The notes under the pieces are model-generated. The model saw only the letters and a program-made list of their open reading frames with translations, had not been told where the DNA came from and did no database searches. From positions 1-64,000 of the forward strand of contig CALUEU010000006.1 of assembly GCA_944319735.1 (NCBI GenBank): a DNA stretch of 64,000 nt. The letters are read 5' to 3'. Position numbers and translations under genes: made by a program. Source of the stretch: an uncultured Methanomassiliicoccus sp. (GTDB taxonomy: Archaea; Thermoplasmatota; Thermoplasmata; Methanomassiliicoccales; Methanomassiliicoccaceae). Positions 36,757 to 45,505 of the stretch are shown here, one piece after another. Numbering within the stretch: position 1 is the first letter of the stretch; each line of letters begins with the position of its first letter.

Positions 36757-37271
36757 GAGTTCACATAGTAAGCAATGACTCTACTGTATTTCTCAAGGAT
36801 CAGGGAGATGTTTCAGAGATATTTGGTGGAAGATATACAGAAGTTAGAAATTTTTGCAAGAGGGCTTCTTTAAGATATGAAATAAAAATTTCAATCATAA
36901 CTGGGGAATATGGCCTTCTCACTTCTCCACACCGCATATCCAGATATGAAAAGATTACTGATTCTAAAGAAGAGTATGTGAAATTAGAGCGTAAGTTTTG
37001 TTATTCTAAAAAAATATTTGAAGAATCAAAATCAGTCGATGTTTTGATATTATTTGTCCCAAAAGATATGACAAAAATAATTCTGCAGCAAGGTAATAAT
37101 GATTGTAAATTAATAACCGTAACTAATTATATTCCTAAATATAAAGAATCTAATCAAACTGGTATTTTATCGAAAGAAAAGGAGCTAGAATTGGAAGGAA
37201 AAATGAAAAAATTATTTTTGAAATTTTTCAGAATCTCGAATCAAGTAATTGCTAATACTGCATCATCATAA
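36753..37271 (+). CDS. DUF6884-like hypothetical protein
   Basis: 172 residues. The stretch FGGRYTEVRNFCKRASLRYE, then IKISIITGEYGLLTSPHRIS and RYEKIT, resembles DUF6884-type proteins (YGLL followed by an I..Y motif), a nucleotide-related fold with no proven function. It overlaps thpR by four bases (ATGA), so both should be made together. The C-terminus is basic. Confidence 0.6.
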   Translation: MRVHIVSNDSTVFLKDQGDVSEIFGGRYTEVRNFCKRASLRYEIKISIITGEYGLLTSPHRISRYEKITDSKEEYVKLERKFCYSKKIFEESKSVDVLILFVPKDMTKIILQQGNNDCKLITVTNYIPKYKESNQTGILSKEKELELEGKMKKLFLKFFRISNQVIANTASS

Positions 37272-37336
37272 CATTTCAAATAATATATGTGTCATAATCG
37301 ATACTATAATATTATTTTATTTCTATATCCATCATT

Positions 37337-38167
37337 GTGTCAAAAAATCCAAATGCATGGTCATTCAGTAAGAGCCAGGTATGGAATACATGTAAAAAAA
37401 TGTATTATTTCAGCTACATAAAGAGATTTGACTCAGATGAACTGGGAAAGATTGTAAGTGAGCTGTATAACCTAAGCAGTATTCAGATGCATAAAGGAGA
37501 ACTTGTTCATAGAGCGATTGAAAATTACATACAAAATGTACTGTGCGGCGCTAAATACAATTTGAATCATGCAGCTAAAGTGGCAGCAACTAAAATAGAT
37601 TACATATGTGCCGAGAAAAAAACCACAGAACAGACCAATGGACTAATTCTTTCTGAAGATTTTATAAACAAAATTAAAAATGAAATTTTAAAATGTTTAC
37701 ATACATTTGAATCAGTTTGGCCAATAATATCGAATTATCAAAGCATACTCATAGAAAAATATGACAGTTTTAAATATGGAGATGTTGAGATAACTGTAAA
37801 ACCTGACTATGTAGTCAAAGATGAGGAAAAGGTCATAATTTTTGATTGGAAAACCGGATCAAAAAAAGACGATGATTTCTATCAATCAATAGTTTATTCC
37901 ATATATGCAATGGATAAGTTTAATCTGTCTGAAAAAGATATATCCGTAGTATTGGTATACCTATCTGATTGTAAAAAATATAAAGTGACTCCAGATCATA
38001 AATATATTGAAAATATAGAGAAGAGGATAGTTAGAGAAAATGATGAGATGAATATGCTAGATTACATCCCAGAAGTAAATTTGATGGAGTACTGCATATT
38101 CTGTAAATATTATACAATTTGTGAATTACAAAGATATAATAAAAATGCTGAAAAGATTATTGTATAA
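37337..38167 (+). CDS. Cas4/AddB-like PD-(D/E)xK nuclease with 4-Cys iron-sulfur site
   Basis: 276 residues. C19 (WNTCKKMYYF) and three C-terminal cysteines in CIFCKYYTIC form the split iron-sulfur staple of Cas4/AddB/RecB-type nucleases. The nuclease core is GELVHRAIE, ITVKPDYVV, IFDWKTGS and the QSIVYSIYA motif, giving the D, DxK and Q-x3-Y residues. It may trim DNA ends in repair, or process DNA for defence. It follows the DUF6884-like gene by 65 nt. It is over 32 kb away from the CRISPR arrays and no cas1/cas2 is near, so a role in spacer capture is unproven. Its end overlaps the opposing kinase gene by 11 nt. Confidence 0.8.
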   Translation: MSKNPNAWSFSKSQVWNTCKKMYYFSYIKRFDSDELGKIVSELYNLSSIQMHKGELVHRAIENYIQNVLCGAKYNLNHAAKVAATKIDYICAEKKTTEQTNGLILSEDFINKIKNEILKCLHTFESVWPIISNYQSILIEKYDSFKYGDVEITVKPDYVVKDEEKVIIFDWKTGSKKDDDFYQSIVYSIYAMDKFNLSEKDISVVLVYLSDCKKYKVTPDHKYIENIEKRIVRENDEMNMLDYIPEVNLMEYCIFCKYYTICELQRYNKNAEKIIV

Positions 38168-39095
38168 CTTCTCTAATAATCTTTTGTGTCTTCTCTGGAT
38201 CTCCTACTGTATTAACCATAGAAATTTTAGCACTTTTTAGATATTCATTGAAAAAATCATACCTTAATCTTAATTTTCGTTCGTTGCAAACTAATTGATG
38301 GGGATTACAGAGATTGTTTAATTTAAGATAATTAAGTGCGTCTTCAGGCGTCATTTCAATTAATATGTTTTTATCATCAAAATCCCTTTTTAAAAGAATG
38401 ATGTGTTTTATAGTTGTCATTGGGATTACTGATTCATCTCCTGCAACCCAGCGTATATCTGCAATAGCTCTGCCCCTTGAGTCAAAGGTTGAAGAATCAA
38501 CTAGTGGTTGAAATTCACTCCATACTTTCCCAATATCTGCATCAATATAGCAGTTCTTTTCAGACCCATATGCAATTGGGTACCCACCACCTGTTTTTAC
38601 GAAATACCAGTCATCAGTAACTAATCTCGATCCATTAAGTCTTAAAAGGCCCCATGAATGTGTGGTCTTACCTGTTTTTGAAGGAGCGATCAAAGTTACA
38701 CCACCAAACGGAGTGTCTATAGCTGCACCATGAATGTGTGAAAGTCTGCCATATGTATCTTCTAGGATATCTGAGGCTACTGCCAATCCAATGCTTTTGA
38801 CCCACCCATAGTAATCGAAATTAAATAAAAACGCAGTATGGCTGGCAACTTCATATAAGATTTTAGTTTCACAACTGCTATCGTTACATAAAATTATACT
38901 AGCGTGTGGTCTGACAGAGTCGGACATGGAGTGAAAATTACGTTCCCACATATCAACCATGGTGCGATCAGCAGAATATAATTTAACGCATACACCATGT
39001 ATGTCAGCCTTAGCTGTGATGAACTTTTGAGACTTTAGATTTTCTTGCAGTTCTTCCATGTGCTCCTGATTAATCAATGTAACGCTGTATGTCAT
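38157..39095 (-). CDS. HprK-like P-loop kinase
   Basis: 312 residues. The P-loop is APSKTGKTTHSWG near residue 137, followed by VTDDWYFV at about 170, as in HPr kinase/PEP-carboxykinase-like small kinases. The N-terminal 110 residues are a beta-rich domain of unknown role. True HPr kinase needs the PTS protein HPr, which methanogens generally lack, so the substrate must differ. It is the last gene of a leftward operon after arsA-like and arsD-like genes, adjoining the latter's stop. Confidence 0.75.
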   Translation of the reverse strand: MTYSVTLINQEHMEELQENLKSQKFITAKADIHGVCVKLYSADRTMVDMWERNFHSMSDSVRPHASIILCNDSSCETKILYEVASHTAFLFNFDYYGWVKSIGLAVASDILEDTYGRLSHIHGAAIDTPFGGVTLIAPSKTGKTTHSWGLLRLNGSRLVTDDWYFVKTGGGYPIAYGSEKNCYIDADIGKVWSEFQPLVDSSTFDSRGRAIADIRWVAGDESVIPMTTIKHIILLKRDFDDKNILIEMTPEDALNYLKLNNLCNPHQLVCNERKLRLRYDFFNEYLKSAKISMVNTVGDPEKTQKIIREVIQ

Positions 39096-39425
39096 TCAAA
39101 GTCTCCCTTGGCTTATTGCAATCTCTGCTTTTTTAAAGGTTTCAGTGAGTTTTTCTGGAGTTGGAACTCCACCATAAAGCGTGAGAGATTCATTGATAAA
39201 TAGTGCTGGAGTGACTGCCTGTCCATATTTATTGAACAGAGGCAAGATTGCCCCTGTAAAATTATATTTTGGAATCATTCTAGCTTCTGTAGCATGTACC
39301 AGATCAACTGAAGCTTCTATCCCGGTTTGTTTTAAAACCTCACTGATAAGAGTGAGATATTTTTCATCAAATTTAGCAAGGGATGGATTGCAGCATGCCA
39401 TAGACAATATGGTTATCCGCATCAT
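39096..39425 (-). CDS. ArsD-like thioredoxin-fold protein
   Basis: About 109 residues from ATG 39425 (or 39422), nine bases behind GGGA. MRITILSMACCNPSLAKF resembles the vicinal CC metal site of the ArsD metallochaperone. The later part has a thioredoxin-like VTPALFINESLTLYGGVPTP. ArsD hands As(III) or Sb(III) to ArsA in bacteria. Here it overlaps arsA at its 5' side, which supports a partner role, but the C-terminal Cys pairs of ArsD are missing. Confidence 0.7.
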   Translation of the reverse strand: MMRITILSMACCNPSLAKFDEKYLTLISEVLKQTGIEASVDLVHATEARMIPKYNFTGAILPLFNKYGQAVTPALFINESLTLYGGVPTPEKLTETFKKAEIAISQGRL

Positions 39426-39429
39426 ATGA

Positions 39430-40350
39430 TCATTTCCCATACAGGGTTTCACCCACTTTCCTCAGGTTGTCGAGCCCATATATATCACTGTCAAATAGTG
39501 GAACTTCAGCACGTATCATATCATTAAATTTATTATCAATTTCACAAAGGTATTTATCTTGTGTAGCACGACGTTTCTCTAAAAACCAATTTCCCTGAAG
39601 GACGTCTTTTGGTATAACTTCATTTATGATTATAGAACGTACTTTTATTCCAAAACCTCCCAGATCTTCCACTGCCCGTTCAGTTTCTTCAATAGGAAGT
39701 TTTTCAGGTAAAAGCACCAGATTAAATGATGATGTTGTCGTGTCTGATAGAGCTTTAACAGCTGAATCATACCTTTCTTTTTCTTTCTTTAAATCATCTA
39801 ACATAGATTCATCATATATGAATCCCAGTGTTTCAGACAGTTCTCTGCGGTTTTGTATTTGGTTTGCGATATATCCTGACCAATCAAATGGCATGCTGAG
39901 TTCTCTCAGTGTATGTCCAGTTGGAGCAGTGTCAAAAACAACTTTATCATGTTCTGTATCTCCCATATAGCTTACAAATTGATCGAATGCAGCAATCTCC
40001 TCTGTGCAGGGTGTCGACAATAATTCTGATCCAAACATGGATGAGAACCCATCCATCATATTGTTCATCCTTGTTTGAAATACGCCAACTGCTTTACGTG
40101 GATTTATGTTAAGACCACAGAGATTCTTCTCCTTCCCAATTTTTACAACTTCTGTTTCACTTATGTCTTGTTCATATATTGCAGAAAGTGATACTGTTGG
40201 ATCTGTAGCTACAATTAATGTTTTGTACCCATGATCAGACAGCCACAACGCTGTTGTTGACGCCATAGTCGTCTTTCCAACACCACCTTTGCCTCCAAAA
40301 AATAAAAATTTTTTATCTTGAATGAGATTTCGCATATCTGTAGTTTGCAT
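39430..40350 (-). CDS. ArsA/Get3-type ATPase
   Basis: 306 residues with one ATPase domain. The deviant Walker A is GGKGGVGKTT near residue 19, the switch I region is DPTVSLSAIYEQ and switch II VFDTAPTGHTLREL. Both arsenite-pump ATPases and tail-anchored protein carriers (Get3) look like this. Conserved Cys in STPCTEEIAAF could bind metal. ATG 40350 has AGGAGG seven bases upstream. It heads an operon with the ArsD-like and HprK-like genes, and no ArsB pump is nearby. Confidence 0.85.
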   Translation of the reverse strand: MQTTDMRNLIQDKKFLFFGGKGGVGKTTMASTTALWLSDHGYKTLIVATDPTVSLSAIYEQDISETEVVKIGKEKNLCGLNINPRKAVGVFQTRMNNMMDGFSSMFGSELLSTPCTEEIAAFDQFVSYMGDTEHDKVVFDTAPTGHTLRELSMPFDWSGYIANQIQNRRELSETLGFIYDESMLDDLKKEKERYDSAVKALSDTTTSSFNLVLLPEKLPIEETERAVEDLGGFGIKVRSIIINEVIPKDVLQGNWFLEKRRATQDKYLCEIDNKFNDMIRAEVPLFDSDIYGLDNLRKVGETLYGK

Positions 40351-40397
40351 TTTTAATCCTCCTGATTTTCAATATGTGCATTCACCCTTAAAAATTA

Positions 40398-40426
40398 GTA
40401 CAATACGTATCTAATGGTGTACAATA
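40398..40426. promoter_or_regulatory. Paired GTACAATA sites at the arsA promoter
   Basis: GTACAATA occurs at 40398-40405 and again at 40419-40426, exactly 21 bp apart (two helical turns). The second copy touches the minus-strand TATA-like TTTAAATAT at 40424-40432; the first lies near the expected transcription start. A repressor binding here would block the operon. Confidence 0.45.
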
Positions 40427-40620
40427 TTTAAAACGTCTATCATATACATCAGACATGAGAAAAAGTTTCATACATTTAGTGATAAGTATTAGATAACATA
40501 AGACTAATAAACAAAGTAGATATGCTGATGCCATGATTCATTCAGAAAACTGAATGACTTAAAGATTGATTAACATTGCTATCTGATATATTAAATAATT
40601 AATTAAATGGGGTGAGTACT

Positions 40621-40938
40621 ATGGCGGATTGCAAAGTAACAGTAGATGCAGGAGTATGCAAAATGAAAACTGTTATAATGGCAAAAACCAACGAAGACGG
40701 CGAAGTTGTATTAGACATTCAAAGTGATTGTTCAAAAGTATTGGAGATGTCATGGGGAGTTAAGCCTATGTATGCTTGGTCATGTGTAGAATCACCCATG
40801 AATGAGACAGAGATATATCAACTTGCAAGTAAATGTTTAAAGCATGCTGCCTGCCCAGTTCCATGCGCCGTACTTAAAGCAATAGAAGTCGCAGGAGAAT
40901 TAGGGATTAAGCGAGATGCAGTTATAACTATTGAATAA
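40621..40938 (+). CDS. DUF6951-like Cys-rich methanogen protein
   Basis: 105 residues from ATG 40621, which follows GGGGTG; a GTG three codons upstream is less likely. Cys residues occur as ADCKVTVDAGVCKM, DCSKV, WSCVES and CLKHAACPVPCAVLK, which could bind an iron-sulfur cluster or other metal. It resembles a small family seen in methanogens and other anaerobes, function unknown. It is divergent from the arsA-like operon and ends at a long-arm terminator. Confidence 0.7.
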   Translation: MADCKVTVDAGVCKMKTVIMAKTNEDGEVVLDIQSDCSKVLEMSWGVKPMYAWSCVESPMNETEIYQLASKCLKHAACPVPCAVLKAIEVAGELGIKRDAVITIE

Positions 40939-40972
40939 TTGAAAATGTAATAAAGGAAAATGTGCTTAAATA

Positions 40973-41030
40973 AAGGCGTGGAATTTATTTAAAGAGTTAC
41001 GAACCTGATATCCACGCCTTCTTTAATGCT
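40973..41030. terminator. Bidirectional long-loop hairpin
   Basis: AAGGCGTGGA (40973-40982) pairs with TCCACGCCTT (41011-41020) across a 28-nt loop, between converging genes; T-rich sequence follows. Confidence 0.6.
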
Positions 41031-41651
41031 TTATTTTATAAAATTAGTCATTATTTGTGGTTCTCTTATAGGGTGTGGATATTTTTCTTTAGAGTAGGAT
41101 ATACATTTTATCAGCCATGCCATATTTCTACCTAAAGTTCTCATCGTCTGTAACCCTTCCACATCCTGCAATGTTTCTTCTGGAATGAATCCATGTGTGG
41201 AATTCCAATATTGAGATGATACTACAGGCATATTAGATATTGTAAAATATTTATTCAATCTATCAAAAGAAGCGCTTGCTCCACCTCTACGACAGTTTAC
41301 AACTGCTGCCGCTGGTTTATACTCGTAGAATTTTGATTTGCGGTAAAACATCCTATCTAAAAATGAACATAGTGCACCATTTGGACCCGCATAGTATACT
41401 GGAGATCCAACTACTAAGCCGTCTGATTCTTTCATTAGATTTACACATTCATTAACTGGGTCATCATCAAATACACAATATCCAGTCTGTATACATTTTC
41501 CGCAATCAATACAACCTGCAACAGGCTTTGTTCCGATATGAACTATGTTTGTGTCTATCTGCTCTTTATTCAACTCTTTGGCTACTTCATACAGCGCGGT
41601 ATATGTACAACCTTCTTTATGGGGACTTCCGTTAATGAGTAATACATTCAT
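41031..41651 (-). CDS. NADPH-dependent FMN reductase / iron-sulfur flavoprotein-like
   Basis: About 206 residues. MNVLLINGSPHKEGCTYTAL is the flavodoxin-type FMN loop; CIDCGKCIQTGYCVFDDD is a four-Cys motif as in iron-sulfur flavoproteins; GSPVYYAGPNGALCSFLDR follows. It probably moves electrons between ferredoxin and small acceptors. I choose ATG 41651, with AGGATG upstream; an open stretch to 41822 is AT-rich, hydrophobic and not like the family. Confidence 0.85.
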   Translation of the reverse strand: MNVLLINGSPHKEGCTYTALYEVAKELNKEQIDTNIVHIGTKPVAGCIDCGKCIQTGYCVFDDDPVNECVNLMKESDGLVVGSPVYYAGPNGALCSFLDRMFYRKSKFYEYKPAAAVVNCRRGGASASFDRLNKYFTISNMPVVSSQYWNSTHGFIPEETLQDVEGLQTMRTLGRNMAWLIKCISYSKEKYPHPIREPQIMTNFIK

Positions 41652-41848
41652 AAGATCGCATCCTAGATAGGAATACATAGATCTTAACTTAACACTAGCT
41701 GTATAATCGCATAATCTAATATGAGTCATAATGTAGTATATATTGTACTCTAAAAAAGATATGATATATACAAAATGGATTAGAAAATATACTATTTTGA
41801 TAAGATATATATTTAGACCCATTCATGACATTACTGAGGTGAAAGTCT

Positions 41849-42703
41849 TTGAATGATAATCTTAAAATTATCATTGCAGTCATTTTGACGGCAGTGATCT
41901 GCATCGCCGGGAGTGCAGTGGTATTCGGCGGAGATGCGGAGAATGCAAATAAAAAACAAACACTTGTGGTTACTGGATCTACAACAGTCCAGCCACTTAT
42001 GAATCAATTTCAAGAGTCGTTTGAAGAATATGCTAACATTTCAATGAATGTAACTGGTGGTGGATCTAGTGCTGGTGCATCTGCAGTTCTACAAAAAACA
42101 GCAGATATTGGAATGATGTCGAGAGATCCAAAACAAGCTGAAATTGAAGGAGGACTTGAAGTTACAGTCATAGGGATGGATGCCGTTGTAGTTATTGTAA
42201 GTAAAGATGCAGGAGTTAATAACCTGACAGTAGAAGAAATAGCAAAAATATATAGTGGAATTTATACCAATTGGAAAGAATTAGGTGGAAATGATAAAAA
42301 AATAAACCCGATTGTAAGAGAAGAAGGTTCTGGTACCCGTGATTGTATAGAAGAAGCTCTTGCTAAAGCGCTAGAAGGTTACGAAACCAGCAACTCATAT
42401 CCTGCAGAAGCATCAACTGGATCAATGAAAACAAGAGTTGAGAATACATCTGGTGCTATTGGATATGTAAGTCTAAGTGCCGCTAGTGACCTCAGTGCAA
42501 ATACAGTAACAGTAGCAGTGAATGGTGTTGAAGCTTCTGTAGAAACAGTGAGCAATGGTGAATATTCAATATCACGAAACCTGATACTTGTTACCAATGG
42601 AGAACCAACTGGAATGTCAGCTTTCTTCTTAAGCTGGGTTTTGAGCCCACAAGGACAGAAGATAGTTGAAGATATGGGTTTCATAAAAATCATATCACAA
42701 TAA
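41849..42703 (+). CDS. pstS: Phosphate-binding protein PstS
   Basis: 284 residues. An N-terminal membrane anchor or signal (IIIAVILTAVICIAGSAVVFG) is followed by the phosphate-site motifs GSTTVQPLM, GGGSSAGASA and REEGSGTRD. It binds phosphate outside the membrane and delivers it to the permease. The start is TTG 41849, eight bases after GAGGTG. It leads pstS-pstCA-pstB with short gaps. Confidence 0.93.
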   Translation: MNDNLKIIIAVILTAVICIAGSAVVFGGDAENANKKQTLVVTGSTTVQPLMNQFQESFEEYANISMNVTGGGSSAGASAVLQKTADIGMMSRDPKQAEIEGGLEVTVIGMDAVVVIVSKDAGVNNLTVEEIAKIYSGIYTNWKELGGNDKKINPIVREEGSGTRDCIEEALAKALEGYETSNSYPAEASTGSMKTRVENTSGAIGYVSLSAASDLSANTVTVAVNGVEASVETVSNGEYSISRNLILVTNGEPTGMSAFFLSWVLSPQGQKIVEDMGFIKIISQ

Positions 42704-42720
42704 AGTCCAGGCGGTTGTAA

Positions 42721-44700
42721 ATGAAACTAGATCTATTGTGTAAAAAAGGATCTCGAGAAAATCATCGCGACAAAGCGTCAAGATATTCTCTTGCAGCCGT
42801 TTCTTTTACGGCTGCAGCCATTATTTTTTTTATAATTGCATTTATAATTGCAAATAGTGCAGCTGCAATACTTGATATTGGAATTATAGATTTTCTAACA
42901 GGAAATGTTTGGAAACCTAGTGCTAATTTGTATGGAGCGTTCCCAATCATAATTGGAACTCTCTTGGTGACTTTTGGATCTATATTATTTGCAATACCTT
43001 TGGGAATAGGGGCTTCAATATTCATATCCGAAGTAGTGTCAGACAGAGTTAGAAACATTTTGAAACCGGTATGTGAAATTTTTGCTGGAATTCCGTCAGT
43101 TGTTTACGGATTTTTTGGAATAATCATACTCGTTCCATTCTTAAAAAGTGTGTTTCCAGAACATCTTGATTATGGATACTCATGGCTTACTGGATCCATA
43201 TTGTTAGGTATCATGGCATTACCCACAATAATATCAATATCTGACGATTCGATGCGGGCAGTTCCAAAATCATATCGAGAAGCTTCCATTGCCATGGGAG
43301 CTACACGATGGGAAACTACAAGAAAAATTATCATTCCTTCGGCCATTTCAGGAATTTCTGCAGCTGTTGTATTGGGAATTGGAAGAGCTATCGGAGAAAC
43401 GATGGCGGTTATGATGGTTACTGGAAATACAGCGTTGGTTCCTGATCCATTGTGGAATGTATTTGAAATGGTCAGAACCATTACAGCAACATTGGCCTTG
43501 GAAATGCCTAACGTTGTTATTGGAAGTACTCATTACTCTGCATTATTCCTTCTTGCATTGGTCCTGATGGCAATGGTGCTGATTATAAATGTAATTGCAA
43601 AACTGATTGTAGAAAATACTAAAAAAAGATTCATGAAAAATAATGAAAAAGATGGATTGATTTCAAGAATAGTTCCTAAATCAACTAGGAAATGTATTTC
43701 TAAATATTCTAATTTATTAAAAAATATCATAATGATTGTATTATTGTTATCATTTTCATATATGATTGTGTCTCTATTCATCAGTCCAATTTATGCTGTT
43801 GCCTGTGCATTTATTATACTGGCAACTATGCAAGCATTGAGGTATGGATCTAAAAAGATAAACTCTATGCAAAGAGAAAAATGTTCACATCTAGCCTGTG
43901 CATTAGCAATGATTTGCATCATCGCCATCCTTGCAATATTGCTTTCCGACATAATAATCAAAGGAATTCCAGCCATATCTATAGATTTCTTAACATCTTA
44001 CCCATCCAATGCTGGACTTAGTGGCGGTATATATCCTGCAATAGTTGGTACACTTAAACTAATTGCAGGCACATTGGCCATTGCATTCCCATTGGGGGTA
44101 TTAACTGGTGTATATCTATCAGAATATGCTAAAGACAGCAGATATACTAGATTGATCAAAAGTGCAATTGGCATACTCAATGGAACACCATCAATAGTGT
44201 TTGGTTTGTTTGGCATGGCTGCAATTGTCGTGTATTTAGGGATAGGATATTCGTTGATAGGAGGTTGTATAACACTGTCATTTTTAATATTGCCAGTTAT
44301 TATTAAAACAACGGAAGAATCAATATCTTCAATTCCAAATGAAATACGGGAGGCGTCGTTTGCAATGGGTGCAAGCAAATGGGATACTACTTCAAAAGTA
44401 GTACTTCCTGCTGCATTTGGCGGAGTGTTAACTGGTGCCATTTTAGGACTTGGAAGAGCATCTGGTGAGACTGCACCCATCATGTTTACTGCAGTAGTAG
44501 CATACCAAGGAAGCATGAGTAGTTCGATATTTGATCCAATAATGGCTCTTCCATATCACCTATATTATCTTGCATCAGAAGTACCAGGATCAATGACTAA
44601 CCAATATGGCACTGCACTAGTATTGTTGATTATCGTACTTTCAATGTTTACAATAGCTTCTGTAATTAGGCATTTTTATTCCAAGAGCATAAAGTGGTGA
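42721..44700 (+). CDS. pstCA: Fused phosphate permease PstC-PstA
   Basis: 659 residues carrying two full permease units. The first unit (about 20-300) has [27 protein letters not shown], the EAA loop that meets the ATPase; the second (about 385-655) has [28 protein letters not shown] central pair of membrane helices joins them. PstC and PstA are normally separate proteins, so the fusion fixes their 1:1 ratio. It lies 17 nt after pstS, and pstB starts four bases after its stop. Confidence 0.92.
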   Translation: MKLDLLCKKGSRENHRDKASRYSLAAVSFTAAAIIFFIIAFIIANSAAAILDIGIIDFLTGNVWKPSANLYGAFPIIIGTLLVTFGSILFAIPLGIGASIFISEVVSDRVRNILKPVCEIFAGIPSVVYGFFGIIILVPFLKSVFPEHLDYGYSWLTGSILLGIMALPTIISISDDSMRAVPKSYREASIAMGATRWETTRKIIIPSAISGISAAVVLGIGRAIGETMAVMMVTGNTALVPDPLWNVFEMVRTITATLALEMPNVVIGSTHYSALFLLALVLMAMVLIINVIAKLIVENTKKRFMKNNEKDGLISRIVPKSTRKCISKYSNLLKNIIMIVLLLSFSYMIVSLFISPIYAVACAFIILATMQALRYGSKKINSMQREKCSHLACALAMICIIAILAILLSDIIIKGIPAISIDFLTSYPSNAGLSGGIYPAIVGTLKLIAGTLAIAFPLGVLTGVYLSEYAKDSRYTRLIKSAIGILNGTPSIVFGLFGMAAIVVYLGIGYSLIGGCITLSFLILPVIIKTTEESISSIPNEIREASFAMGASKWDTTSKVVLPAAFGGVLTGAILGLGRASGETAPIMFTAVVAYQGSMSSSIFDPIMALPYHLYYLASEVPGSMTNQYGTALVLLIIVLSMFTIASVIRHFYSKSIKW

Positions 44701-44704
44701 TGTT

Positions 44705-45460
44705 TTGAATGATGAAATAGTATCAATAGATAAATTCAATCTTTGGTATGGAAATGATCATACTCTATGTGATGTGAGTATGCCAATATACAAAAATAAA
44801 ATAACAGCAATAATTGGTCCATCTGGATGTGGTAAATCTACACTCCTTCGAAGCATAAATAGAATAAATGATATGATCAGTACGTGCAGAACACAAGGCG
44901 ATATAATATTTCATGGAAAAAATATCAATAAATGTAAAAATACTGTACAGCTTCGAAAAAGGATAGGGATGGTCTTTCAAAAACCCTGTCCGTTTCCTAT
45001 GAGTATTCGTGAAAATGTAGTGTATGGGCCCAAAATGCATGGAATTACAGACCATAAAGAATTAGACCGAATAGTTAAAGAATCATTGGAGCAAGCTGCA
45101 TTGTGGGATGAAGTTAATGATGATCTTAACAGATCCGCATTATCATTATCTGGTGGACAGCAGCAGAGACTGTGCATAGCCCGGTCTCTTTCTATATCTC
45201 CCGAGATAGTATTAATGGATGAACCCACTTCTGCATTAGATCCAATTTCATCTAAAAAAATAGAATATCTCATGAATGATCTCAAAGATAAGTATACAAT
45301 AATTATTGTAACCCACAATATGCAACAAGCTCTTAGGATTAGTGACTACACTGCATTTATGTACCTTGGGAAACTCATAGAGTTCGGTGATACTAAGAGT
45401 ATGTTTGAACACCCTGTTCAAACCATTACTGCTGAATATCTTGCTGGAAAGTTTGGATGA
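44705..45460 (+). CDS. pstB: Phosphate transport ATPase PstB
   Basis: 251 residues. Walker [17 protein letters not shown], signature [15 protein letters not shown] and Walker [14 protein letters not shown] are all present; [13 protein letters not shown] is typical of PstB. It powers PstCA. TTG 44705 starts four bases behind the permease stop. No phoU follows, which is unusual, and the operon ends at a hairpin. Confidence 0.95.
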   Translation: MNDEIVSIDKFNLWYGNDHTLCDVSMPIYKNKITAIIGPSGCGKSTLLRSINRINDMISTCRTQGDIIFHGKNINKCKNTVQLRKRIGMVFQKPCPFPMSIRENVVYGPKMHGITDHKELDRIVKESLEQAALWDEVNDDLNRSALSLSGGQQQRLCIARSLSISPEIVLMDEPTSALDPISSKKIEYLMNDLKDKYTIIIVTHNMQQALRISDYTAFMYLGKLIEFGDTKSMFEHPVQTITAEYLAGKFG

Positions 45461-45471
45461 ATTATGTATAG

Positions 45472-45505
45472 ACTGAATGTGAAATATCATCATTCAGTTT
45501 TTTTC
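45472..45505 (+). terminator. Hairpin terminator of the pst operon
   Basis: ACTGAATG (45472-45479) pairs with CATTCAGT (45491-45498), followed by seven T. It overlaps the end of the opposing CNNM gene. Confidence 0.8.

Noticed and set aside
37337-38167. Cas4-like nuclease as part of the CRISPR adaptation module of this window
   Set aside because: It lies over 32 kb from the arrays, next to thpR, with no cas1 or cas2 near.
38157-39095. HprK-like gene as true HPr kinase/phosphorylase
   Set aside because: Only the P-loop region matches; the N-terminal domain differs and no HPr or PTS gene is seen.
41651-41822. N-terminal hydrophobic extension of the FMN reductase as a membrane anchor
   Set aside because: The stretch is AT-rich, lies where promoters should be, and the ATG at 41651 gives the usual flavodoxin start.
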